This document shows, one piece after another, positions 12,001 through 26,100 of a stretch of 64,000 bases of DNA. The notes under the pieces are model-generated. The model had not been told where the DNA came from. It saw nothing but the letters and a program-made list of their open reading frames with translations, and did not search any database. The position numbers and the translations under genes are program-made. The DNA comes from Uloborus plumipes. Taxonomy: Eukaryota; Arthropoda; Arachnida; Araneae; Uloboridae. How positions within the stretch are numbered: the first letter of the stretch is position 1; every line of letters starts with the position of its first letter. The stretch is taken from NCBI GenBank assembly GCA_038373865.1, contig JAXGGA010004446.1, forward strand, positions 1 to 64,000. Reading direction: 5' to 3'.

Positions 12001-15000
12001 TTATTATGACATTTTGCAAATGCAAAAACAAGTAAGACCTTAAATCTGTAGTTTTAATAGCAAAATAATTGTCAACAAGTCAGTTCTCCAAATTCTTTGT
12101 GACAGCAGTTTAAATTTTAAGGGAAAAGAAAAAATCAGAAAATTTTCTTATGCCGTAAAATTTCTCAATAATGCTTCAGAAATTTGTTCTGATTCTCGAT
12201 GTAGATACACTTCATAACGTTTGTTGGGCAAAATTCCTAACTGTTGATAGCTCTTATTCCAAAAACAAATGAACTCATGCTTCAGAAAAAGCACCTTTAT
12301 TTGCGACATTCTGGCGCATTCAACACACACCATGCAAACAACCACAAGAAGCCACATTACAACAAGAACTTGAACACCAACCAGCAGACAGAATTAGCTG
12401 TCTTAAATAAATTTAGGCCGAATGGGGCCGGTTGCAGTGCTACATGATAATTTGCATAAACTACGTCGACAATTCAATTTAAAAAAACATACGAAATTTT
12501 TATATGGACATAGTATTGATTAAAATATTGCCACAATATTATGTACTATGGGGTGTAGTGGCAATCAAAAGTGACGAAAAAGTAAGTTGGGTACTAAGAA
12601 ACACGTGGTATAACATCTATTGTTCTGTGGCTTGGCAGGTTACAAAACTTTGATCTAACGGTAATTAGATTGAACTATCTCTTTCGACCGAGGTATAAAG
12701 AATACTTAATTTGCCTAAGTTTCTTGAGGACAAATTTAGTTTCCAGGATAAAGCCTCATTTTCGTTGAACACATATAACACACAAAATTAAGGACACACA
12801 CTTTAGCTAAAGATTCCTCAAATTCACACACTGCAGAAAATGAGCTATTATTTTTACAGTGTAATACTGACAGTCGAGGCTCCAATTTAATACTGTAAAA
12901 TACCCAGTAATAAAATGTAAAACCAGAAACTTTACATTTTATTACTGAAAGTGAGAAATTTTAGTTTATTGTCGTAAAATTTAGTTGTATTATACTGTGA
13001 AAACAATAGTATAATACTGGCAGCAGAGGCTCCAGTTTAAAACTGCAAAATGCACGGTAACAAACTCTTAAATTAGCAATTTTACAGTTCATTACTGTAA
13101 ATTACAAATTTTTAGTTTATTACTATACAATTAGTTGTGTTATGCTGTAAAAACAATATTTATGTTTTACAGTGCATTTGCATTATTTTCCAGAAACTAT
13201 TTATGCCACATTTTACCAGAGTATTAAATAAATGGAAAGGATATACTAAGAAATAAAATACTACGGAGCTTGCTCTCTGTTGCTGAGTATCATATATTGC
13301 CGCCAATACTGAGATGATATTCGTCTTTTAAACCGCGCCAGCTGTCAATTAGCACCTGCTAAGCTGAAATAATTCATAAATTTGAACTTCTTCTGAGACA
13401 ATTAATTATACCAAACCAGTTTTTACAATACTTAAATTTAAAAGAGTGACATGGTTATTACCTTGATAGCAGATAAACTAAATAAATAAATAACATTTAA
13501 ATGAAATAAACAGAAGAAACGTTCGGAATGTTCACAATATACTAAGGATATTATTTGTTATAACTGAAGATTTTAATTTCTTTTAGTACGAGATAGAAAC
13601 AGTAAAAATGTACTATGCACCTGGAAAAAAGCTATTTTGTAAGCTCATTTGTTTTTTGCTACGTTCAAAAAAAAAAAAAAAAAAAAAACTCCCAGATATA
13701 TTTCTTCTCTGATTTCAACAGTACATATTGACAGTGAACTAAGGAGTCTACTTTTTTTTTTTTTTTTGCAGTAAAATCACATATTTTATTTTTTTTAGAT
13801 AAAGAATTTTCCTGGCACTACAGAATATTTATTTAAAACTTTTAATGCGACGAAAAAATGTTTAAAGAAAAAAACAGCGATATGCTTTTCAAATAAATCT
13901 TTTAATTAACTAGAAATGTGATTTTAACGCTGTTAATGTACGGATTAAAGCAATGAAAAAAGTTGTTTTGGAAATATAGTCTTGTCTCTAAAGAATGAAA
14001 TAAATGTAGGATGAAATCTAATACTTAGAAGCAGTATTTTTCTTTTGCTTTATTGAAATACATCCGTGTTGATAAAAAAATAAACTGTGAAGAAAAATAG
14101 TTCTATTTTAAGCTTTTAAGTATTGTTTATCATACAAAAAATAAAGGAATAAATAAGTATAAATGTATACTCTTTTACAGTTTTTAAGTGGCGTATAAGC
14201 CCTAAAAGGTGGTAACGTTATCGAAAGTTTGGTTATTTTCTGCTTTACAAATTACTCTTCCCAATAAATGGTCATTATTGAACTGTATTTCCTATTAGCA
14301 CTATTTATTAAATTAAGTATTATAATTAAATTGTAATCATAATCTATTAAATTAACAATCCAGACCACAGTGCTAGGTCGGGTCTGACCGTGACTTTTTC
14401 CGTCTATTCAGCCAAGAGGTATGGTTATTTACAGCATTCACACATTTAAAACATGTGAATAGTTATTACTATTTGGTTAGGGAAAATATTGCGTGCCAAG
14501 CCTCTCTACGCAATGATGGTTCAGTCCATCATCTGCGACTCACGCGCGTCACAGACAGATATCCTTCATTTTCGAAAGTGATGCAAAAGTGTGATGATAA
14601 AATCCTTTAATATGCTCATACTCCGCAGATCTCTTTTGCTCTAAAGACGGGAAGGTGCAACCGCAAGCACTTAGGTTTTATAATTTCCAGGTTCGAATAC
14701 AAAGCCGTAATCCCCCGGTAAGGGGTAATGAAATCTTGGAAAAATTCCCGGCTCTAAATGTAGAAGCGAAGATTTCAACCCCTTCCTCAAAGGAAAAAGA
14801 CAGTATAGCATAAATACCGCCCGATTTAAAAAGTTAAAGGTGCAAAACGTCCCAGCAAGCAATTTCAACATATGACAGCCGTGTACTGTGAACATTTCTT
14901 ATCATTGGTCACTGGAAGCGTTGGAGCGTTCATGATACGAGTTACTTGTAGGACAACACATTTCGTCACATTCGTTCTATCGTCCATTAGATGTCATTAA

Positions 15001-18000
15001 ATTTCCATCCATAAATGGTTGATGAGTTATTAATGTTTCTACAGTTAAACCTTCTTGCTCGAATATCCAACTGGATATTCAAATTCATACAGTACCATGT
15101 TAATTGAGAAAAACGGCAAGATTATGGTGAGTGAAAAATAATTTTTTTGGTATGTTCGCTAAAGCAGTAAACATTCTTTGTGGTATGCACATAAGTGTTT
15201 TACAAACTAAAATGGTTCTGTAGAACCATGGAACCCATATAACAATTATAAAAAACGGTTTCTTACGACTTGGCGTTACCTATCGGTGAGTTCTTAGCAC
15301 TGAACGTTTCAAAAACTCAGAAAAATTCAACAACTATCGAGCAAAATATCTGGACTATTTGTGGTACAAATTCCACGTAATTATGACTCAAATCGTAATT
15401 GTGACGTGAGGTTTGAAGGACCTTCGCGTCTCTCTGAGTTGAAGAAGTTTCATTTTGATAACCTATTACAGTTTGAAATTGCAAACATATTTTAAAAGCA
15501 AACGAATGACTGTCGTTAGACTGACTAACAAGAATTATAACTTAACTTAACAACAAGAGCTTTTAGTGTTGAAAATACTGTCGTCCCCGTTTAATCGGGT
15601 AACGGATAAACAAATGCCCCGCTTATACGGATAAATCTTCTCGGAACCGATGCCATAGACGCAATGTTAAAGATCCCCGCTTAAACAAATACCCCGTTTT
15701 ATCGAATAATATGTCTTGGAAACGACAGTAATCGTTTAAGTGGGGATGGCAGTATATTAACAGCAAATGGAATTAAGTTTCAATTAGTAATACACTTAAA
15801 TGTACTGTCGGCCCCACTTAAACGAATACTGTCGGCTCCACTTAAACGAATACTGTCGGCTCTAAGAAATATTATTCGATTAAACGGGATATTCGATTAA
15901 GCGGGGATATTTAACATTACGTATATGACATCGGTTCCGAGATATCTTATTCGTTTATCCGTTACCCGATTAAGCGGGGACGACAGTATCACTTCAACAT
16001 CATGGGAGTGTGTTATTCAATAAAAGCTTCTGTCTGTCAGCCCCGCTATTAATATGTTTTTTTCTTTTTTTTTCTTCTTAATATTCGAAAACATATCACT
16101 CTCCAGCTGGAACGATTTTTTACATCGTTTCAAAGAATAATCTAGAAATAAAAGTTCTATTTGTATGTTACTGAACTTTAAGCACCTATGACTTTATGAT
16201 CAAAACAATATAATTATCCAACATACTAAAAGAACAATAATTTCAAAAGTCTCATTTAAACGGGGAAAATATTGTTTGCGAAGAAGAAATCATTTTCTTG
16301 CGGATATTGCCGGAAGCATGCTCCGAAGACTTAAAGACTTACAATTTGGATTCATCTCAAGTAATAATAGCCGTATGGGGGACTGTTTAACGATTCATTT
16401 GTTTTCAAAAGGACATATTTTAAGGTAGATGCTCTCCTTTTCATTATGGCCACCGCAAAATGAGTGAATTGTGATTGCAAGTTCGGGTTAATCTTTTGTG
16501 TTAACAGGAAATACGTTCATTATGTGTCTGCTATATTTTAAACACTTTCATTTGAATACTATTATTTTGAAGTTGTATTCATTTTGGAAATATGACCCCA
16601 AAAACAACGTAGGACAATAACGTGTCTCTAAATTTCAATTTCTAATTTTAATAAGATAAAACTGCATTTATTATTTCGTGAGTTTGATACAACTAACAAT
16701 GTAACAAATCAATGCAGCTTTCAACCCAATTAGTTTGTTTTTTAAATAATGGTGAACTTACCCAGTTGGCAGTTAAATTTTAATTGCAGTTGAAGACGTC
16801 GGTATGGTGGAAATTTTCCAAGTCTTTATTTTTAAAGCAGATACTGTCAAATGATGCCGTATAGTATGAAACGTGCTTTATCATTGTTTCAACTATTCAC
16901 AAAACCAAATAAATTGTTACTATTATAATTAGTGTAATTTTTTAATTTAGGTTTAGAGTTAAAGTAATACAATTTTCCTAAGGATTAAAACTGTGTCATT
17001 AGCTTCAAATTAATTTTATGCACTGTATAAAAATAGTTAAGCTTTATTTATATTTTACAATTTGAATTTTTAATCATAAAATGCTTTCGCTTTCAACAAA
17101 TAACGTAATTTCTTTCCATTAAGTGTATACCTTTAAGGCATAAGAAAATAATGCTTAAATTTTAAACCCGTCTTTTAAAATGTATTTGCAGTTGAAATGT
17201 ATTGAAACATAACGACTAAGAGTTTGAAAAAAAATTGACTAGACTAACTTGTCGCTTTCGCTTCTTGTAAACCCAAATCTCATTTTTAATATTATTATTC
17301 AAAGAAAAATTGCTTGAAATAATTTTGGTCAAATAATCGGGAAAATTTACCCGAGTCGGTAAAATTTACTCCCTGTGAAAAATATCTGTTGGTTGTAAAT
17401 TCATCCTGTAAAGTAGGTAAGTTTTGTTGTGGCTGAACTACTTTCTAAACTATGCATTATGCGTAAAATTAATATACATTTCAAATAATTACAAATTCCT
17501 TGCAGATTCCCCTGTATGCAAACAAGACCAAGAAACCACATATGGTGCAATGCTTCACTACCCAGTACAGATACCCTGTGAAGTAGAGGCAGATCCTGAC
17601 GATGTTGCCTTCAGGTGGGAATTCAACAGTTCTACTGGAAACTTAGAACTCGTGCCAACGTATACATCTGGAACAAAGAGCCTAGTGAACTACATACCCC
17701 GTTCGGAAAGTGACTTTGGAACGCTCCAGTGCTGGGGGAGGAACAGCGTTGGAACCCAGAGGACGCCATGCTTCTTCTTTGTGATACCAGCAGGTATTGA
17801 CTGGTGGGTTACTCTTGAGAACACGGTATAGTTGTGTAGAAACACTCGAGAAACAGGGGTAAAGTTGATCAGCGGTTTATTGGGTGCCGCAAGTTGTTGA
17901 ATTTCTTCTATTTGGAGAAGTCGTTTAAAGCGAAGAATGTAGTAAAAATATGTCCATTGCATTGTTTTTTGAAATTATTACGGATATATCTTAAAATTCG

Positions 18001-20094
18001 AAGTTTCGGGTTATTTAAAGCGAAATTAATCAATGGAATATTGATCAAAAAATCATTTTATTTCAACAAGCTAAAAAGTACTGAATAGAGATTAATTTAG
18101 GAAACATAGTGTTTCTGATTACAATGGTTAACACATTTTTAACAAACAACTAAGACCATCCTTAGAATGTGGGACAGTTAAAACTATAAAAGAAAAAAAA
18201 CTGCTGATGTAATAACACTAATCATATTTTCTAAAAACAAGTAACTTTTGTGAATTTCAACGAGTTTTTTAAGCTTAAATCCACTGAAAATAGCAGTTAA
18301 GTTGACAAAGTAACTCACGTTTTTTTTAGTCACTTAAATCACTAAATCACGTTGATTTAGTGATTTAAGTGAACACGTACAAGAAAGTATGTGCACGTAC
18401 ATTTTTGTGATACCTTAAAGATTTTACGATGTGCGTCTTATGGTGTAAACATTTGGCAATAATTTAAGAAAGTGCTTCGAAACAAAACTTACACATAAAA
18501 GTTTTACTTATATCTGAGAGATTTGATATTTACTTGATACGTAGCAAATTCAGAAGGATGTTAACGGTTTGTGAGCAGCTCAAAGGTCTTTTGTTTAGCT
18601 AAGCAACTTACCTTATAATGATAAAAAACCGGTGCTATGTTAAATATAGAAAATAGTTCAATGCTAGTTGAGTAATTGAAATTACACTGACGAATTGTAC
18701 CACTGAAACCTCGATAAATACTATAGACAAACAATTTTATGATCAAAATGGTCTGTATTTTAGGAAATATACACTTTGTACAGAATAGGTTAATTGTCAA
18801 AATAATCTCTCAATTTTTATTCAATATCTCTAAATTCCTTTTTTTTTCGATTTATTGTTTACTTTTAAACTGTACTTAGGTTAACATACACGGACGATTG
18901 CGTGTTCCAAACAAAAACTTTGATGCGTCTACATATAAAAATGCATATTTTCTGTTGCAGTATTTTAAACGGAGATAGAAAATAGTATTTTGGATTAAAG
19001 AAAAATGCGTTGTTTCTTGAAAAAACGGAATAAGAAGGGAAAAAAATAAGAAGTTTTAAAAACATACACTAATAAAAAAAAAAAAAAACTTTTGTTACTT
19101 AAATTACTGCCGTATTTAGGCATTTCACAACTTTACACATTACAAAATAAGAAAAATGTTTACTTCGTTTTAGAGTATTTGTTAATCACAAATTAAATTA
19201 TTAATTTTGTATGTTGTTGCATCTTCACTCCATTGTTTTTTGTACACTAGGACAGGCTGTACTTCTATCTCCTATAAATTACAATTATTTTAGTTAATTT
19301 ATTGAGCACACTATCACAAATGAGTGTTGTTTTTACAGTATAATACAGCAAATTTTAAAGTACTAAACTGTAAAATTGCTTTTTTTACAGTAGTAAATTG
19401 TAATATTACTAATTTTACAGTTTATTACAGTGCATTTCACGGTTTTAAACTGGAACCTTTGCTAACAGTATTATACTATTGTTTTTGCAGTATAATACAA
19501 CTAAATTTTATGCTATTTCACCAAGCTGTGTTTATTACCGCGGTTGCCATGGTTCAAGACACAACAGCAATAAACTGTAAAGTTTCTAACTTTACAATAA
19601 GAAACTGCAAAATTGCTAGTTTTATTTTATTGCTGTGTATTTTACTGTTTTAAATTGGAGCTTCGGCTGGCAGTAAGATACTGTAAGAACAACAAATCAT
19701 GTTTTGCATTGCATTAATTCATTCAGTTACAAACAGTTATTGAATCTTTCAGAACCACCGCAGCCTGTCCACAACTGCAGTCTCACTGAAGAGACAGAGA
19801 CATCGTTCCGGATTTCTTGCATGGAAGGACGAGACGGTGGACTCACTCAGTACTTCTTCATGGAAATTAGAGACATGGCCAGCAACGTGCTTCAACAGAA
19901 TGTGTCCGCCCAAACGGCAGATTTCACGGTCAGGGGACTGTATCCAGGCTCCAGATATACGATAAATATATTTTCCAGCAATGCCAGGGGGAGAAGCAGT
20001 CCCATCATTATTCATGCAGCTACGGCTGCTTCCCCTGAAAGCCAAACTAGACAAGGTGATTGCAATGTTTAGAAACACACACACACACACACAC

Positions 20095-20149
<55 letters not shown>

Positions 20150-23100
20150 AATTTCATTTATTTATTTTTTTAATTTCAATTTCTTTTTCTTTCTTATGTT
20201 ATTTATTCATTTATTGATTCAAATTTTTCAATTGTAATGTTTTATTTATTTATTTGTTTATTTTTCTTCTGAATGTTATTTTTGTTATTAATATATTTTA
20301 TTTTTTATTCCTTCATTTATTTTTATTTTTATTTTTTTATTATTAACCAAAATTATTTTTCTTATGTATTTTCTTATGCAATTTCTTCCCAAAATTAAAT
20401 ATTTGGTTTGTAAGTTTTTACATACGTTCATCCCGTAATTTGTTAAATTTAACATTGTTGAATTTGTGCAAATGGATGGCGTTCATTTGAAAAAAAAAAT
20501 TTAGAAACGTTTTATTCACACACGCTCATAAATATATGTGTGGTTGCATGAAGTAAACTAAAAGCTTACAACTGTATTTCTTTGACTGCTTAATGATTAC
20601 TCATTGATGTATTGCTTTTAATTTTCAAAGTTCTAATGTTTTAAGTTTCGCAGTTATATTTTTAATAGGTAGTACCCTAATTTTAACTCCTAAAATTCGG
20701 AACTAAGAAAGACACACAGAGATACAAACAATTTACTTTTTTTTTTATCATAGAACGGAGAAAAAAAAAGATTACCAAAAATATGCATAAATTCATCTAA
20801 TAATGTTTATAACAGTATATCACTTTAATTCCAGAAAGAAGCATTTTAAAGGATTTTAACCTCAAACTAGGTCGGTAAGCAATCTATAAGAAAATAAAAA
20901 TTGAGTAATGAAAACAAAACTACAATTTGAAAAATGGCTCACATGTTGAAAAGTTTGTAAGAAGCCTTTTCTCAATTCCAAAAAGTCCAAAAGACCCAGA
21001 CGCTATGCGGTAGTAATTTGAAAAACGTTGTGTTTAAACTCAAAATGTTTTTGCAATGTAGATTAGAATTTTTGTGAATGCATGTAAAACAAGTGAACTA
21101 TATTAATCAAAAAAGGTAACAACATTTAGGGATGCGTTGTAAGCAATGATAATCTCCAACTAAAGAGAAACTAACGAACTATTATTGATTTCTGTTGCAA
21201 CACTTAATATTAAGAAGACGGTTATGTATATATAGTACCATACTGGGAAAATTTAGAAGCGTCACAGATTTTTTTCCGGAGAATACTCCGGTATTTCACA
21301 GGTTTCCACCTGTTTCCTGTAAAACACAAAAAAAAAGAAGTGTATATATATATATATATATATAATGTTACAAATCTTGTAAATAGTTGTTGTTTTTCCT
21401 GCCTTGCATCATTTTCATTAGTTTTGGTTCTATCTGACGTCATGTTGCAAAAGTATCTGAAGATATCACTTTTATCACTTGTATACCGGCCCCGTAACAC
21501 TTTGTAGTTTTTACACTTGCCCTAACTTTAATAAGCGTGAAGACATTTTCGCTCGGAGTGGTGTTTTTCTTTTTATTTCTAGCGTTTTCTTGAATGAATT
21601 GTTTAAAGTTATGAATGATTTGGAATATTCCAGATATTACTAGAAAGTTGTCGGGAATTCTTTCCGTGTATAAATAGCTGGCCTTGAACACAAGTCAGTC
21701 AGTTATTTTCAGATTTGATTCTGGTGACTCGTTTTTCATCCGCTTGGGCGGGTGGTCGTTTTGCTTTTGTAATTGCTTAATTACTGTTCACGTTTGATAC
21801 GTGGTGCTGAGTTACTGTTGAGAGTACAGTGTACTGTTGGCTGCCTAATTGCTGATGTTTAGCAATTGTTTTCTGCTCTTATTGTAAATAGTGTACATAC
21901 TTGTAAATAAATTTATAGTTACTTCCTCAAGATTGGAATGCTCATTTGAAGAAAGTTGAAGGTGCTACGGACTCGTTACAATTTTGGCGCCCAACGTGGG
22001 GCATCTTCAAGGACTTTCTTGGAATTATCTGTGAACTTAGACTTTTCTTCCTAAGGACTTTTTGAATTCGGAATTTTATGGTGATTACTCGAGCAATGGA
22101 TGAACAACTGAAACAACTCCTTGATGCGATCAACGCTGTTAAAAGTGACCTCAAGAATGATATGGCGACTCTGGCTACTAATCAAGAACAATTAAAGAAT
22201 GAGCTATCTACTAATCAAGAACAATTAAAGAATGAGCTGGCTACTAATCAAGAACAATTAAAAAAGGATCTAGCTGAAGAAATTAAAAGCGATCTAACGT
22301 CAATGAAAAGTTTGGTGGAAAGTAAATTTACCAATATGGAAAATAAAGTGGAGGCTCTAGAAGAGAAAGTTGACAGCGTTGAAGATCGAATTACCACAGT
22401 AGAAAATCACGTGGAAAAGAAAATTAAAGAAATTGAATCAAAGTTATCAGCATCCTCCAACAACTCAAGTGACTGTGTAGCTGCAGCTGGAACTTCGCGT
22501 CCATCCATCAAACTGGCCACGTTTGACGGGAAGACCTCGTGGAATATTTACAAGAAGCAGTTCCTCATCGTTGCAGAAGCAAACTCCTGGGACTCTTCCA
22601 CGAAAGCCTGTCACCTTGCAGCCTCGCTGAGAGGGGATGCAGCTGACATACTACAGACCTTCCCAGAGGACAAGCACCGCGACTTCGATGCCTTATCATC
22701 GGCCTTGGAGCTTCGCTTTGGCGAAGCATGCCAAAAAGAATTCAGCCAACTCCAGCTGAAATCCAGACTCCAGAGGGCTGGAGAGACTCTACAAGTTTTT
22801 GCAGCAGACGTTGAGAGGCTTTCCCATCTCGCCTTCTCGGACTGTCCTTCGGGTGTTCGCGATAGCCTGGCCCTGAACTACTTCATAGATGGAGTGCGAA
22901 ATCCAGAAATTCAGACGGCTCTCCGGATGGCGGACATTAAAGATCTTAAATCCGGTCTGGTCTACGCAATGAAGTTCGAGGCTGCACAGCAAACGTCCCG
23001 CAAGGATCGCCATTCAATCAGGGGCGTGGAAGTGCGTGCTCCGGATTCGAACTCAACTTGTCTCTTAGAAATTAAGCGACAAATCCAAGAGCTCTCGGGG

Positions 23101-26100
23101 ACCCTGAAGAAGATTACGGCTCACAAGGACCAAAGTAAACAACCACTGAAGTGCTGGAAATGTGGCGGTGAGGGCCACGTACGAAAGAACTGCGAAGCTC
23201 GCCAAGAAAAGAAGAAGTCTCCCAAAGTTTTCCAGATTTCCCCAAGAAGTGGCGGCTGCAACGGACTCTTCATTTACGCTTATGTGAATGGGTTTCCCTG
23301 CGAAATGATTGTGGACACAGGAGCCAACGTTACCATTATTAAGACTGATGTGGCTCGTCAATTTGGACTCAAGATCTTATGGACGCCGCCCTGCGTTACT
23401 CTTCAAACTGTGACAGGTGACAAAATTGAGATTGAAGGAAAAGTGAACTTAGAAATAATGTTCGGAAGCGCCACTTACCATCACACGGCATTCGTCGCTG
23501 ACATTACAGATCCCTTCATTCTCGGACTGGACTTTTTGAGAAAATTTGATTTTTCTATCGACCTTAAAAATAATGAGCTGCACTCGATGAGGGAAGACAT
23601 AGCAATTTTCAATGCTGAACGTAACTTAAAATCCGCTCATCAAATAATAGCCCAATCAGATTTATTGATTCCCCCAAGATCAGAAGTACTAATACCTGGC
23701 TCCCTCAAGGAAAACAACAGTTTTAAATTCGGCCTAATTGAATATCCTAACCAGAGTAATAGCCCAAAAGGAGTACTAGTGGCATCTACGCTTGTGGACC
23801 TTTCAAGGAATGCTGTTCCTGTGAGAGTCGCCAATGTAAGTGAAAGACCGAGGAATATTAAGAAAGGAGAAGTGTTGGCAACTTGTACTCCCGTAAACTG
23901 CATCATCAGAAGAATTGATTCCTCCGAGACTGTGTCTTCCGAGTCCTTGACTTCGAAATTAATTGGGAGTGCACCATTATCGACGGATCAAAGATACGCT
24001 GCGGAAAAATTGGTGGACAACTTCAAGCAGGTGTTTTCATCTACATCCGAGGATGTGGGTCGCACGAATTTAACGCAGCATAGGATTGACACTGGAGATC
24101 ATCCCCCTATCAAGCAGCATCCAAGACGACTACCGTTCGCCAAGAAGGAAGAGGTTGAGATCCTCGTGAAAGAGATGCAGGAGAATGACGTCATCGAACC
24201 CTCATCCAGTCCTTGGGCATCCCCTATCGTCTTGGTCCGAAAGAAAGACGGCTCCACCAGATTTTGTGTTGATTACCGACGCCTGAATGACATCACCAAG
24301 AAGGATAGTTACCCTCTTCCACGGATCGATGACACTCTGGACACCCTTTCCGGACACAAGTGGTTTTCGACCCTGGATTTAAAGAGCGGCTACTGGCAGG
24401 TGGAGATACACCCCGACGACCGAGAGAAGACGGCGTTTACAACCGGACAAGGCTTGTGGCAGTTTAAAGTGATGCCCTTCGGCCTCTGCAATGCACCAGC
24501 CACGTTCGAGCGTCTTACGGAATCAGTGTTAAGAGGACTCTCTTATGAATCCTGTCTTGTCTACTTGGACGACATCATCATCATAGGACGCAGTTTTGAG
24601 GAACATTTGGATAATCTTAGGAAGGTGCTGCAAAAGCTTAAGGAAGCCAACCTGAAGTTAAGCCCGTCCAAATGTAATTTGTTCCGCCGTGAGGTGAACT
24701 ACCTTGGTCACATTATCTCTTCCGAAGGTGTACGAACAGATCCAGATAAGGTATCTGCAGTCAAGAATTGGAGCCGCCCCGAAAATGTCCATCAGCTGCG
24801 AAGTTTCCTGGGGCTCTGCACGTACTACAGGAAGTTTGTGAAGGGTTTTTCCAACATTGCACGACCTTTGCATAAGCTGACGGAGAGCAAACAAAAATTT
24901 GAATGGTCCAAAGAATGCGAGGATGCATTTCTACAGCTGAAGGAGGCTTTAACATCAACGCCTATTCTCTCTTATCCTCAGCCTGAAAAATCCTTCATAC
25001 TTGACACTGATGCGAGCCACGAGAGTGTTGGAGCTGTTTTATCTCAAGAAATAGACGGTAACGAACATGTCATTGCCTACTGGAGCAAATGCTTATCCAA
25101 GTCGGAGCGAAATTATTGTGTCACGAGAAAGGAATTGCTCGCCATAGTTAAAGCTGTAGAACATTTCCATCATTACCTCTACGGCCGTAAATTCCTGCTC
25201 CGGACAGATCATGACTCTTTAACTTGGCTTTTGAATTTCAAGAATCCAGAGGGCCAGGTAGCCAGGTGGATACAGCGGCTCCAGGAATATGACATCGAGA
25301 TTAAGCACCGAAAAGGTTCGTCACACGGTAATGCTGACGCATTATCAAGAAGACCTTGTTCCGAGAACTGCCATTATTGCTCCCGAATTGAGAAACAGTA
25401 CGGGACGACAATCCCTACTGCCTGTCAAGTTACTGCTACTTCATCATCTTCAGATCCTGATCCATGGAGTGACGACCAAGTTAGAAAAGATCAGCTTGAA
25501 GACCCAGACCTAAAGCCTATCATAGAGTTAATGGAAAAAGACAGTCGGCGACCTAGTTGGCAAGACATTTCTATCTACAGTCCTGCAACGAAAAGATACT
25601 GGGCTCTATGGAACTCTCTCCAGCTGCGAAATGGCGTCCTGTATCGGAAATGGGAATCTGACGATGGTAAAGCATTCAAATGGCAGTTACTCCTTCCCAG
25701 ATCAAGAATTCCAGACGTTCTAAAGGAGTTGCACAGTAGTCCGACTGGAGGACATTTTGGTGTGTTGAAAACCCTCTGCAAGGTTCGAGAACGCTTCTTA
25801 TGGAGCAAGGCGAAGGATGACGTAGAGAAGTGGTGTCATTCTTGTGACGCCTGTGCTGCCCGTAAAGGACCGAAGAGAAGAAGCCGCGGGAAGCTACATC
25901 TTTACAACGTAGGAGCTCCTTTCGAACGAATCGGGATCGACATTCTTGGTCCTCTACCGAAAACTACTGATGGGAACAAATACATTCTCGTTTCCATTGA
26001 CTATTTCACCAAATGGCCCGAAGCATATTCCATTCCGGATCAAGAAGCTACCACTGTAGCAGAAACTCTAGTCCAGCATTGGATCTCGAGATATGGGACA

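Larger units (their letters stand above)
11903..17505. other. Intron 3
   Basis: This 5.6-kb intron contains an ACAGT-rich MITE (12829-13174) and a palindromic pogo-like element (15578-15986). A T-run (13751-13768) and A-run (13669-13688) are simple sequence. The stretches 13190-15570 and 15990-17500 hold nothing else that I recognise. Confidence 0.7.
17794..19752. other. Intron 4
   Basis: This 2-kb intron holds a perfect hairpin (18331-18371) and an ACAGT-rich MITE (19309-19711) that ends 41 bp before exon 5. The branch point and the ATCTTTCAG acceptor must therefore lie in that short remnant or inside the element. The rest is AT-rich without recognisable features. Confidence 0.7.

Noticed and set aside
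11903..12009. Open frame running past the Ig4 exon
   Set aside because: A canonical T/GTAAGT donor at 11903 ends the exon in the family phase. The extension has no Ig homology.
14671..14895. Possible tRNA because of GGTTCGAATAC
   Set aside because: A B-box-like word alone; no acceptor, D or anticodon arms can be placed around it.
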